Origin: Clostridiales bacterium
GTDB lineage: Bacteria; Bacillota; Clostridia; Lachnospirales; Lachnospiraceae
Direction of reading: 5' to 3'
DNA: 7,738 nt
Assembly (NCBI GenBank): GCA_019420425.1
Contig: JAHZHG010000032.1
Span: forward strand, 6,326-14,063
Notes under the pieces: generated by a model
What the model saw: only the letters and a program-made list of their open reading frames with translations
Databases searched by the model: none
What the model was told of the DNA's origin: nothing
Part shown: positions 1-6,648 of the stretch, in pieces
Position numbering within the stretch: the first letter of the stretch is position 1
Layout: every line of letters starts with the position of its first letter
Translations under genes and position numbers: made by a program

Positions 1-639
1 TCCTACATACTGCCCTTTTCCCCGGACGCCGTCCAGGATCACATAATCTTCCGCCGGACTGGTGAGCTTCTGCCTTCTCCACTGGGCATGAAAATATCCC
101 AGCTCTTCCGGAAGTTTGTCATACAGGCAGTAGTCTATCTGATAGAAAAACGCCGGGATCGCCTCCTCGCCCTGATTCTCCAGCGTAATTTTTGCCCCCG
201 TTCTATAGGGCATGGAAAAATAGCAGTTAAACCCGCGTCTCGGGTTCACCGCCACCGGCAGCGCATTTACCGTATAGCTCTCTCCAAAGCCACAGCAGAA
301 AAAATCTCCCAGCGGGCATTCCACAGAAGGCGCCTCCTCTCCGTCCCAGTACATACGCAGCACCAGGTCTCTGAGCACAAAGCAGTTTTTCTCACTCGTC
401 CGGTCAGTCACGGTCATCCAGATATGGTTGATGATTCCCGTACCCCGGATGTCGGCCAGCACAGCCGTCTCCCCGGCTTTAATCTCTGGAATACAGGGCG
501 ACCCCTTTCTGGATGGGCCGAGGGCGCTGGCGGCGCGTCCTCCCATTCCCTTTTCCCCGGTAGGGTTCTCCGCATTAATTGCCCTGCTTCTTCCCCCAGT
601 CAAAACCGCCGCTCCAAGTGTTATTCCATTTCCAATCAT
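1..639 (-). CDS. GH172 (DUF2961) family glycoside hydrolase, N-terminal part, cut by window edge
   Basis: The visible 213 residues are the N-terminal half of a DUF2961 protein, the family now called GH172. The family hallmarks I see are SRAINAENPTGEKGMGG at 18-34, GPSRKGSPCI at 41-50, MYWDGEEAPSVECPLGDFF at 96-114, NPRRGFNCYFSMPYR at 132-146, a TLENQ segment near 152-156 and FYQIDY at 165-170. Known members include the Bifidobacterium dentium difructose dianhydride I synthase/hydrolase (alpha-D-fructofuranosidase type) and alpha-arabinofuranosidases. From memory, the catalytic glutamates of the B. dentium enzyme lie near residues 270 and 291, so the catalytic part falls outside this window. 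There is no signal peptide, which suggests a cytosolic enzyme. The start ATG (639-637) overlaps the preceding stop as ATGA and has AGGAGG seven bases upstream. Family assignment is firm. The fructosidase role is inferred from the two neighbouring GH32 genes. Confidence 0.88.
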   Translation of the reverse strand, partial: MIGNGITLGAAVLTGGRSRAINAENPTGEKGMGGRAASALGPSRKGSPCIPEIKAGETAVLADIRGTGIINHIWMTVTDRTSEKNCFVLRDLVLRMYWDGEEAPSVECPLGDFFCCGFGESYTVNALPVAVNPRRGFNCYFSMPYRTGAKITLENQGEEAIPAFFYQIDYCLYDKLPEELGYFHAQWRRQKLTSPAEDYVILDGVRGKGQYVG

Positions 640-2048
640 CGGTTCTCCTCCTCTGCCTCCGGCTGGCCGAGCAGCCGTATCTCACTTGCCTGAACTGTTC
701 CATATTCCGCGAATACCCCCACCGCACCTGCAGAGACATCATAGCTTCTCGCAGACAGCGCTACCGTATCCACGTAGATCAATACGACATTCTGATCGGT
801 AATCAGCCGTACAACGGCCGTATTATCCGTAAAGGTCAGCGGCCGCTCCTCCTCGTAGCTCTGGTCTCCGTCCGTCCGGTCCCAGCGGTCCAGCAGGATA
901 CGCCTGCGTTCCGGCTCCAGTCTAAGCTGGTACCAGATCTCCATATGCTCTCCGTTTACATGAAACATCAAACCGGCGGCGGCTGTCCCCGGCTCCCAGG
1001 TCAGCCTGGTCTCAAAGAGACACATTCCCTCTATCTGCCCCAGCCTGGCCCAGGCAAATCCATCCGCGCGGCTGCACCTTACCTCCTGTCCGGCCACCGG
1101 CTTTTCCCGGGTAAAAGAGCTGCGGATGGTATCCGGAAGCTTCACGCCCAGCGCTCCGCCGCTCTTCTGTATCAGCTCATGCACCACCACGTTTCCGCCC
1201 CAAACACATTTTCCGTCGTTTCTGCAATCCTTCTTAATTGACTGCCAGCCCACCAGGTATCGTTTTTCTCCGTCTGTCACCGTCTTTGCCGCATAAAAAT
1301 CCCGGCCCTCCAGACAGTCGCCTCCCTCCGGGAGCTTCCACGGTCCATAAAAGCTCTCCGCCGTCCGGTATCTGGTCTCCCACTGCCGGGAATAGGTAGA
1401 AAAGGTAAGGTACCAGCGGTCGCCCATACGGAAGGCGTCCTGGCACTCATGGCTGGGATAGGTCCCCGGAGAATAAATCGTCCGGTCATAGACCCAGTCA
1501 GAAAGATCCTCAGACACGTAAACGGCCGTACAGCCATTTCGGTTTGCCGCCCCTCCCTTTTCCATGGCCGTTACCAGCATACAATATTTTCCCAGCTCTT
1601 CATTCCAGAACACGTGCGGATCTCTCCAGTGCCGGTTTCCGTAATGGGCCTCGTCCGGCGCAAAAAAGTAATCCCTGTCCTTCTCCCAGACATAGAGATC
1701 CCGGCTTACCGCCCTTAAAATTGCCTGTTCATATTTTCCCTCTTCTCCCCGGTTTCCCTCGCAGAAGCCGGTGTAATAAAAATAGAACACTCCGTTATGC
1801 GCGCAGATACTTCCTGTGGCCGCATGCCAGTCCTGCTCCTGCGGCGTGCCGTTCTGCAAGACCAGGCGCAGCTTTCCGTAATGTACAAAATCTTTGGTTT
1901 CTACCGCATAGATACAATACTTATACAAAAATACCAGATGATATGTCCCGTTCAGGTAAAACGGCATAATATCCCCGCACATTTCTCCATGCGGCATTCC
2001 CGGATACTGATTTTCCGGCGTATAAAAGATCAGATTCTTTCCCTTCAT
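636..2048 (-). CDS. Divergent GH32-superfamily glycoside hydrolase (Aec43/FosGH2-like)
   Basis: This 470-residue protein has a five-bladed propeller of the GH32/GH43/GH68 type followed by a beta-sandwich domain from about residue 310. Instead of the classical WMNDPNG box it begins with CGDIMPFYLNGTYHLVFLY (24-42), so Asp26 is the likely nucleophile. HWRDPHVFW at 140-148 gives the transition-state Asp143, and HECQDAF at 200-206 gives Glu201 as the likely acid/base, with ECQD where classical enzymes have ECPD. WGGNVVVHEL at 283-292 is typical of this branch. The branch resembles, from memory, E. coli Aec43 (FosGH2) of a fructooligosaccharide locus. No signal peptide is visible, so cytosolic action on an imported fructoside is likely. 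It overlaps both neighbours by ATGA. The substrate cannot be told from sequence, and another furanoside is possible. Confidence 0.85.
   Translation of the reverse strand: MKGKNLIFYTPENQYPGMPHGEMCGDIMPFYLNGTYHLVFLYKYCIYAVETKDFVHYGKLRLVLQNGTPQEQDWHAATGSICAHNGVFYFYYTGFCEGNRGEEGKYEQAILRAVSRDLYVWEKDRDYFFAPDEAHYGNRHWRDPHVFWNEELGKYCMLVTAMEKGGAANRNGCTAVYVSEDLSDWVYDRTIYSPGTYPSHECQDAFRMGDRWYLTFSTYSRQWETRYRTAESFYGPWKLPEGGDCLEGRDFYAAKTVTDGEKRYLVGWQSIKKDCRNDGKCVWGGNVVVHELIQKSGGALGVKLPDTIRSSFTREKPVAGQEVRCSRADGFAWARLGQIEGMCLFETRLTWEPGTAAAGLMFHVNGEHMEIWYQLRLEPERRRILLDRWDRTDGDQSYEEERPLTFTDNTAVVRLITDQNVVLIYVDTVALSARSYDVSAGAVGVFAEYGTVQASEIRLLGQPEAEEENR
647..652 (-). promoter_or_regulatory. Ribosome binding site inside the divergent GH32 gene end
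   Basis: AGGAGG in the last codons of the divergent GH32 gene lies seven bases before the GH172 ATG at 639. Its strong match suggests the GH172 enzyme is translated efficiently despite being last in the visible operon. Confidence 0.78.
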
Positions 2049-3424
2049 TGGTGCACAACCTCCAGTCTGTTCAGCGGGACGCCGCTGAAATACTGCATTG
2101 TCCCCACTGTCTCTCCTCCTGCAAAAAAAACCTCTATGCTGGTGACATCCAGCAGGATTTCCAGCAGCTGCTCCCGGCCGTTTTCCAAAAATCCCATTTC
2201 ACAGACGGCCCGGTAATCCTCCCCCAGCCCTTCCTGCGGGCAGCCTCTCCTCTCCATGGAGATTCGCCGTTTTTCGGCCTCAATGCAGAGCAGGATTTCC
2301 CCCGGCCCGTTTTCGCTGCCAAACCGTAAGCAGCAGCTTTCTCCCTTCCATTTTAACCGAAGCAGCACCGGTTCCCCGGTCAGTGCAGTGACTCCTTCGG
2401 CTGCAAGGGAAACGTCCTTTACTCCGGCTCCGTACAGCTCCCGTATAGGGCGCTGCACCATCCGCCATCCCGCCTGCGTTTTTTTCAGTCCCAGCTCCCT
2501 GGGAATGGTCATTGCTCCTCGAAAGCCCCGTTCAGGCACCTTTTCCGCATAGGCCCAGCAGCTCATCCATCCCTGGATGACCGTCCGTTCCTTTATTCCT
2601 CCGTAGGTGACTGCCGCATAATTATCCCTGCCAAAGTCCAGCCGCAGGTTACTCTCCTTTTCTTCTGCCTCGAAGCGGATTCCGTCAAAATTCCCCACGT
2701 AGTACAGGATTCCTGTGTGATGATAATCCAGTGTATTGGCGCTGACCAGGAGCACCCACCGCTTCTCTCCCTCCTCCGACTCAAGCGGAAAGAGATCCGG
2801 GCATTCCCAGATTTCCTCCTCGCTCAGCCCGCCGGCCCGAAATACGGACAGGTATTTCCAGCTTTTCAGATCCGGCGAAGCAAAAAAGCGGACCTCCTTT
2901 CCGGCCACCGCCAGCATAATCCACTGCCTTTGCGGTTCATACCAGAACACCCGGGGATCCCGGAAATCCCGAAGCCCCAGATCCAACACCGGATTTCCCG
3001 GGAATTTTTCAAAGCTAAGCCCGCCGTCCAGACTGTACGCCAGGCTCTGCGCCTGCCGCACTTTCCCGTTCCTTTCCCGGTGATGGGTAAACACGGCGAC
3101 CAGCGGCGCATCCCCGTGTCTGCCAAAGCCTGCCGTATTTTCCCGGTCACACACCATGCTTCCGGAGAAAATCTCCCCCTGTTCGTCCGGATACAGGGCA
3201 ACCGGCAGAACCTCCCATTCCAGCAGGTCCGCCGACCGGGCATGTCCCCAGTGCATCGGCCCGTGGGTCACTCCGCCGGGATAATACTGATAATACAAAT
3301 GGTAATATCCGTCAGCAAAAATCAGTCCGTTGGGATCGTTAATCCAGCCGGACGGGCTGGTAAAATGCCAGTACGGCCGGTATTCCCGGTAATGCTGCAG
3401 CAACTTTTTCATATTTTGTGACAT
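2045..3424 (-). CDS. GH32 beta-fructofuranosidase (exo-levanase/inulinase/sucrase type)
   Basis: A canonical GH32 enzyme of 459 residues that should hydrolyse terminal beta-D-fructofuranosyl bonds in sucrose, fructooligosaccharides, inulobiose or levan fragments. The three catalytic motifs are intact: GWINDPNG at 26-33 (Asp30 nucleophile), FRDP at 154-157 (Asp156, transition state) and ECPD at 207-210 (Glu207 acid/base). Other family marks are FSGS at 86-89, QSLAYSLDGG at 126-135, LDFGRDNYAA at 262-271 and GFRGAMTIPREL at 300-311. The C-terminal beta-sandwich fills the last ~130 residues, and QSLAYS resembles exo-acting levanases and inulinases. It has no signal peptide, so it probably acts on short imported sugars. 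The start has AAGGAG seven bases upstream; Met5 is a weaker alternative. It follows the permease gene by 21 nt and its stop overlaps the next gene. Confidence 0.93.
   Translation of the reverse strand: MSQNMKKLLQHYREYRPYWHFTSPSGWINDPNGLIFADGYYHLYYQYYPGGVTHGPMHWGHARSADLLEWEVLPVALYPDEQGEIFSGSMVCDRENTAGFGRHGDAPLVAVFTHHRERNGKVRQAQSLAYSLDGGLSFEKFPGNPVLDLGLRDFRDPRVFWYEPQRQWIMLAVAGKEVRFFASPDLKSWKYLSVFRAGGLSEEEIWECPDLFPLESEEGEKRWVLLVSANTLDYHHTGILYYVGNFDGIRFEAEEKESNLRLDFGRDNYAAVTYGGIKERTVIQGWMSCWAYAEKVPERGFRGAMTIPRELGLKKTQAGWRMVQRPIRELYGAGVKDVSLAAEGVTALTGEPVLLRLKWKGESCCLRFGSENGPGEILLCIEAEKRRISMERRGCPQEGLGEDYRAVCEMGFLENGREQLLEILLDVTSIEVFFAGGETVGTMQYFSGVPLNRLEVVHQ
2058..2063 (-). promoter_or_regulatory. 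Ribosome binding site inside the canonical GH32 gene end
   Basis: GGAGGT near the 3' end of the canonical GH32 gene lies nine bases before the ATG of the divergent GH32 gene. With the ATGA overlap it allows both coupled re-initiation and fresh initiation. Confidence 0.75.
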
Positions 3425-3445
3425 GCCTCTTCTCCTTCGCTCATT

Positions 3446-4288
3446 TCAGCTTTTTACCGCTCCTGCCACCACTCCGGCAATGATGTATTTCTGCAACGCC
3501 AGATACAGGATCAGCACCGGCAGGATCATCAGTACCAATGCTGCCATCAAGAGGCCCAGATCCGAAGAAAAGGCGCCGTAAAACACCCGTGTGGCAACAG
3601 GCAGCGTATACAGCTCTTCTTTTCCCAGGACGAGGCTTGGCAGCAGATAGTCATTCCAGAGATTCAGCACATCGATAATGACCAGCGTTGCCGCAGCAGG
3701 CTTAAGCAGCGGGAAAACTACCCGGAAAAATATTGCCGTCCTGCCGCAGCCGTCGATCTGTGCAGCCTCCTCCAGCTCAATGGGGATCGTACTCTGAATC
3801 GTCCCCCGAAACAGAAATACCCCCATGCTTACACTGAAGCCAATATGCATAAAAATCAGCGTTCCCCGGTGATTCAGCACGCCCAGCGTTCCGCCGTAAA
3901 TCGATACCAGCGGAATCATCAGCACCTGAAAGGGAACAGCCATGGACAAAACCATCATGCCAAACAGAAGATTCCCTGCCCTCCACTGCGTCCGTGTGAT
4001 GATATACGCCGCCATGGCCGAAAAAAGAAGGATGAGCACTACGCTGATGCCGGTAATCATAAAGGAATTTCCCAGGGCCCGGAAAAAGTCCATCTTTTCT
4101 ATTGCAGAGGAAAAATTTTCCACGGTAAATCCCTTTTCCCCGATCAGTGCGAGGGGATTTTTGATGATGTCCGTTTTCCGCTTAAACGCATTGATCAGCA
4201 CCAGCAAAAACGGAAACACATAAATGACCAGCATCAGGAAGAGGAACACTGTCTTTCCCGCTGATGCCCGCTGCTTTCCTTTTCCCAT
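3446..4288 (-). CDS. ABC sugar transporter permease, MalG type
   Basis: This 280-residue inner-membrane protein is one of the two channel subunits of a carbohydrate-uptake (CUT1) ABC importer. Hydrophobic stretches at about 13-35, 75-97, 107-131, 141-162, 198-220 and 245-270 fit the usual six helices. The cytoplasmic coupling loop is ELEEAAQIDGCGR (171-183) followed by VVFPLLKP (190-197); it has the complete EAA...G pattern and would contact the ATPase. The short C-terminus ending IIAGVVAGAVKS is typical of MalG-type subunits, where IxxGxxxGAVK closes the protein. Its ATG shares one base with the TAA stop of the upstream permease gene, and a GAGGTGG ribosome site lies just before it inside that gene. 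It pairs with the MalF-type subunit encoded at 4288-5169. Confidence 0.95.
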   Translation of the reverse strand: MGKGKQRASAGKTVFLFLMLVIYVFPFLLVLINAFKRKTDIIKNPLALIGEKGFTVENFSSAIEKMDFFRALGNSFMITGISVVLILLFSAMAAYIITRTQWRAGNLLFGMMVLSMAVPFQVLMIPLVSIYGGTLGVLNHRGTLIFMHIGFSVSMGVFLFRGTIQSTIPIELEEAAQIDGCGRTAIFFRVVFPLLKPAAATLVIIDVLNLWNDYLLPSLVLGKEELYTLPVATRVFYGAFSSDLGLLMAALVLMILPVLILYLALQKYIIAGVVAGAVKS

Positions 4289-5169
4289 TATTCCACCTCT
4301 CTCTTCTTTCCAATATATACCTGACTGACCGACACGGCTGCGCAGATCAGGAACAAAACAACCGCCTCTGTCTGCCCCAGCCCGTAGTCCTTCGTGATAA
4401 ACGCCTTCTGATAAACATACATGGATGCCATTACCGTCGAGCCGAAGGGGCCGCCGTCGGTCAGGGACAGATTCAGATCATACGCCATAAAGCATCGGGT
4501 AATGGACAAAAATATGCAGATAACAAAGGAAGATACCATCAGCGGCAGCACAATCCTGGATACCAGCTGTCCGGACGTACACCCGTCGATCCTTCCCGCC
4601 TCCAGAAGCTCCCGGGAAATCCCGGTCAGCCCTGCAATATAGATCAGCATCATAAAGCCGGAATACTGCCACACGGACACCAGAATCAGCGCCCAGAGCG
4701 CCCGGTCCGGATCAGAAAGCCAGGACGTGGAAAAAATGCCGATCTCATGAGCCGTACCGAAGGAAACCAGCGCTCTGGAAAAAATAAACTGCCAGATATA
4801 CCCCAGGATCAGGCCGCCGATCAGATTCGGCGTAAAAAAACCTGCCCGGAAGAAATTCTGTCCCCGTATTCCGGAGGTAACCAGGTATGCCAGTCCAAAG
4901 GCCAGTGCGTTCAGCAGAACTACGGATACCGCCGAATACTTTATCGTAATCCATACCGAATGCCAGAACTGGGCATCCTGAGCCATAGCAATATAGTTTT
5001 TCAGCCCCACTATGGTCTTTACTGCCGATATTCCGTTCCAGTCGGTAAACGTCAGATAAATGCCATAGGCAAAGGGAACCACCATGACCATAATAAAGCA
5101 AAAGGCGGCCGGCCCTGCAAACCCCAGAAAAGTCAGTATGCGGTAAAACCCTGCTTGTCTCTTTTTCAT
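4288..5169 (-). CDS. ABC sugar transporter permease, MalF type
   Basis: This 293-residue permease is the partner channel subunit of the importer. The N-terminus has the usual look of this group: a basic start, a first helix near 11-38 containing GPAAFCFIMVMVVPFAYGIY, and then FTDWNG at 41-46. Further helices lie near 72-97, 109-131, 157-181, 208-228 and 265-285. The coupling loop is ELLEAGRIDGC (187-197) followed by IVLPLM, so the second alanine of the EAA motif is glycine (EAG 190-192), a common variant in MalF-type proteins. AAGGAG lies six bases before the start. A 59-nt spacer with a strong hairpin separates it from the binding-protein gene, and its stop is fused to the next start (TAATG). 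Confidence 0.94.
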   Translation of the reverse strand: MKKRQAGFYRILTFLGFAGPAAFCFIMVMVVPFAYGIYLTFTDWNGISAVKTIVGLKNYIAMAQDAQFWHSVWITIKYSAVSVVLLNALAFGLAYLVTSGIRGQNFFRAGFFTPNLIGGLILGYIWQFIFSRALVSFGTAHEIGIFSTSWLSDPDRALWALILVSVWQYSGFMMLIYIAGLTGISRELLEAGRIDGCTSGQLVSRIVLPLMVSSFVICIFLSITRCFMAYDLNLSLTDGGPFGSTVMASMYVYQKAFITKDYGLGQTEAVVLFLICAAVSVSQVYIGKKREVE

Positions 5170-5192
5170 CCTTTTCTCCTTATCTATGTGCG

Positions 5193-5224
5193 AAACGGCA
5201 TACCGGGAAACCGATATGCCGTTT
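5193..5224 (-). promoter_or_regulatory. Intercistronic stem-loop after the binding-protein gene
   Basis: In the minus-strand RNA, AAACGGCAUAUCGG pairs with CCGGUAUGCCGUUU, giving 14 continuous pairs with one U-G wobble and a UUUC loop. The stem starts four bases after the TAA stop of the binding-protein gene and ends 11 bases before the AAGGAG of the permease gene. No U-run follows it, so it is not a classical terminator. In binding-protein-dependent systems such as malE-malF, hairpins at this junction protect the upstream message from 3' decay and make binding protein more abundant than permease. I infer the same role here. Confidence 0.75.
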
Positions 5225-5228
5225 TGTC

Positions 5229-6482
5229 TTATTTCTGCGCTGCCCAGTACTGCTCAACCTCCGCAGCAAATTCTGAACGTTCGGTCACTCCCGCCAGATA
5301 TTTCTGGAGGGACGCGCCAACCTGTGTTCCGTGATCGCCCGGAATCGTCTGATACCAGTATTCTGTGGCTCCGTTCTGGATAAAGCTCTGTGCAGATATG
5401 CCAAGGGGTGTGGATACGGTCTTTTCAATATGGGAAAAGGCCGGAATCATCTGGCAGCTGTCCACAATGAAGCTCTGTCCATCCTCCTCATATGCCAGCC
5501 AGTTCAGGAAATCCTTTGCCGCCTGCTGCTCCTCTGCCGTAGAGGCGGAGCCGTCCACAACCAGCGCCTTGCTGGCTCCGCAGATCAGCCGGGTATTGGC
5601 CTCATCTGCCGTATCTGCCTGGGGCATCGGCATCATTCCGATATTTTCTGTCACTTCATAAATGTCTGTCGCCCAGCTGCCGTTGAACCAGAAGGCCACA
5701 TCGCCCTCCGCGAAGTAGGAATTGTTCAGATCATACTCTGCGGCCAGCGGATCGCTGCTGTTGATATTGTACTCAGCCAGCAGGTCGAAGGTATCCATGA
5801 TGGACTGGAAACGCGCATTCTCCTCCAGGCTGACTGTTCCCGCAATCAGGTCATCCACAAAGCTCTGGGAACCTTCGGCTGAGTTTCCCTGCTGACTGTA
5901 CAGCTGGCCAAAGAAATGATTGGCCAAAGACCAGTCCTCCTTGTTCACTGCCACCGGCTTTTCCATGCCTCCTGCCTTCAGCTCCTCCAGCAGCTGTTTG
6001 AAGGCCTCCACATCGGTATAGTCCTCCCACACGAAGGGTTCTCCCGTAATGGCCTCGATAGCATCAGCATTATACAAAAGCCCCACCGACTCAATCATCA
6101 GCGGAAAGCTGTAAAGTGCGCCGTCAATCACTGTGCCGTACTCCATGCCGCCGTCTGCCGCCCATTTTTCTCCGCTCAGATCCAGCAGATACTCCTGAAA
6201 ATCATAGACATCCGGCTTGTCTACCATCATTACGGTATAGGGTGTTCCGGCTGCATATTTTTCCGCAAGATGGGTTCCTACCACATCGCTGGTAAAGGAA
6301 ACCTCTACGTTTACACCGGTTTTCTCCTCGTACTCCTCTGCGAGGGCCTCAAACTGGTCTACCAGCTCCGACTTGGTATTCAATATAGTAATCGTCGTTC
6401 CCTCCGCCGCAGCTGCCGAAGCGCTCAGACACATCCCCAACACCATAGTACCAACTGCCGTTTTGCAAATTGTTTTTTTCAT
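5229..6482 (-). CDS. Extracellular sugar-binding protein of the ABC importer (SBP family 1)
   Basis: The 417-residue product is the solute-binding component that captures the sugar outside the membrane. It opens with a signal peptide: basic MKKTICK, a hydrophobic core to about residue 19, and a cleavage region SASAAAAEG at 20-28. The mature part reads as a family 1 binding protein (TTITILNTKSELVDQFEALA, then YNADAIEAITGEPF and FAEGDVAFWFNGSW), with a C-terminal TERSEFAAEVEQYWAAQK. There is no proper lipobox: Cys18 is preceded by Leu-Gly-Met, where Gly or Ala is expected at -1. I chose the start at 6482 because GGAGGT lies six bases before it; an upstream ATG at 6506 would put that ribosome site inside the gene. 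As first gene of the operon it is probably the most highly expressed. Confidence 0.93.
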   Translation of the reverse strand: MKKTICKTAVGTMVLGMCLSASAAAAEGTTITILNTKSELVDQFEALAEEYEEKTGVNVEVSFTSDVVGTHLAEKYAAGTPYTVMMVDKPDVYDFQEYLLDLSGEKWAADGGMEYGTVIDGALYSFPLMIESVGLLYNADAIEAITGEPFVWEDYTDVEAFKQLLEELKAGGMEKPVAVNKEDWSLANHFFGQLYSQQGNSAEGSQSFVDDLIAGTVSLEENARFQSIMDTFDLLAEYNINSSDPLAAEYDLNNSYFAEGDVAFWFNGSWATDIYEVTENIGMMPMPQADTADEANTRLICGASKALVVDGSASTAEEQQAAKDFLNWLAYEEDGQSFIVDSCQMIPAFSHIEKTVSTPLGISAQSFIQNGATEYWYQTIPGDHGTQVGASLQKYLAGVTERSEFAAEVEQYWAAQK

Positions 6483-6488
6483 GTACTT

Positions 6489-6494
6489 ACCTCC
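6489..6494 (-). promoter_or_regulatory. Ribosome binding site GGAGGT deciding the binding-protein start
   Basis: GGAGGT stands six bases before the ATG at 6482. It fixes that ATG as the start and rules out the in-frame ATG at 6506, which would place this site inside the coding region and add a non-signal-like MWQNGGKY leader. Confidence 0.88.
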
Positions 6495-6504
6495 GTTTTG
6501 CCAC
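6495..6504 (+). repeat. GTTTTGCCAC repeat, copy 1 (operon leader)
   Basis: This exact 10-base copy sits directly upstream of the GGAGGT ribosome site of the binding-protein gene. The other copy is at 6791-6800. It may be an operator half for the adjacent regulator or a translation-linked element, but no symmetrical partner is visible. Confidence 0.45.
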
Positions 6505-6506
6505 AT

Positions 6507-6522
6507 TTTAACATTTGTTAAA
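6507..6522. promoter_or_regulatory. Candidate operator dyad TTTAACA-TT-TGTTAAA
   Basis: A perfect inverted repeat with 7-base arms and a 2-base centre lies in the operon leader, 12 bases upstream of the GGAGGT ribosome site. It could be a protein-binding site. With only two bases between the arms it cannot form a full RNA hairpin. The AT-rich composition makes chance symmetry more likely. Confidence 0.4.
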
Positions 6523-6529
6523 TTTTCTT

Positions 6530-6537
6530 ATGCGCAT
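6530..6537. promoter_or_regulatory. Candidate CG-centred operator ATGCGCAT
   Basis: An 8-base perfect palindrome with a central CG, the usual centre of LacI-family operators, stands out in AT-rich leader DNA. It lies about 45 nt downstream of the inferred operon start site, where a bound repressor could act as a roadblock. The flanks are not symmetrical beyond eight bases. Confidence 0.4.
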
Positions 6538-6540
6538 TTC

Positions 6541-6559
6541 ATATCTTGTGATCAGATAT
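6541..6559. promoter_or_regulatory. Candidate dyad ATATCT-N7-AGATAT
   Basis: An inverted repeat with perfect 6-base arms and a 7-base centre lies about 20-40 nt downstream of the inferred operon start site. It could be an operator or a weak leader hairpin in RNA. Confidence 0.35.
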
Positions 6560-6585
6560 TTGGAAATTCCCTCTATCTGTCTCCA

Positions 6586-6614
6586 ATATTACCATTAACC
6601 CCGCCATATGTCAA
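6586..6614 (-). promoter_or_regulatory. Predicted sigma-A promoter of the transport/hydrolase operon
   Basis: On the minus strand the -35 box is a perfect TTGACA (6614-6609) and the -10 box is TAATAT (6591-6586, four of six consensus bases), with an optimal 17-nt spacer. Transcription would begin near 6579, giving a leader of about 95 nt before the binding-protein start. It is the best match to consensus on this strand in the region. Confidence 0.75.
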
Positions 6615-6618
6615 CATA

Positions 6619-6640
6619 TTTTTCGTCATTTTCCCATTTT
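6619..6640 (-). promoter_or_regulatory. UP-element-like A-tracts upstream of operon promoter
   Basis: Three A-tracts on the minus strand (T-runs at 6619-6623, 6629-6632 and 6637-6640 on the plus strand) lie at about -40 to -60 from the inferred start site, spaced roughly 8-10 nt. This is where the RNA polymerase alpha subunit contacts DNA. More T-runs continue to about 6694. The call rests on position and composition only. Confidence 0.45.
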
Positions 6641-6648
6641 ACTTTATA

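Noticed and set aside
88..1241. Overlapping plus-strand open frames at the left end
   Set aside because: Antisense to the GH172 and divergent GH32 genes, which carry family motifs and coupled starts.
2717..3421. Plus-strand open frame of 234 codons
   Set aside because: Antisense to the canonical GH32 gene; no domain, and the GH32 catalytic motifs explain the coding constraint.
5193..5232. The 5193-5224 hairpin as a rho-independent terminator
   Set aside because: In the operon direction no U-run follows. On the plus strand T-rich sequence follows, but there is no plus-strand gene to terminate, and the wobble pair favours the minus-strand RNA.
4264..5334. Long plus-strand open frame (356 codons) opposite the MalF-type permease gene
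   Set aside because: It is antisense to a clear membrane permease with intact coupling loop and ribosome site; its translation is low-complexity with no recognisable domain.
6483..6506. Upstream ATG at 6506 as start of the binding protein
   Set aside because: It would place the GGAGGT ribosome site inside the coding region and add a polar leader before a good signal peptide.
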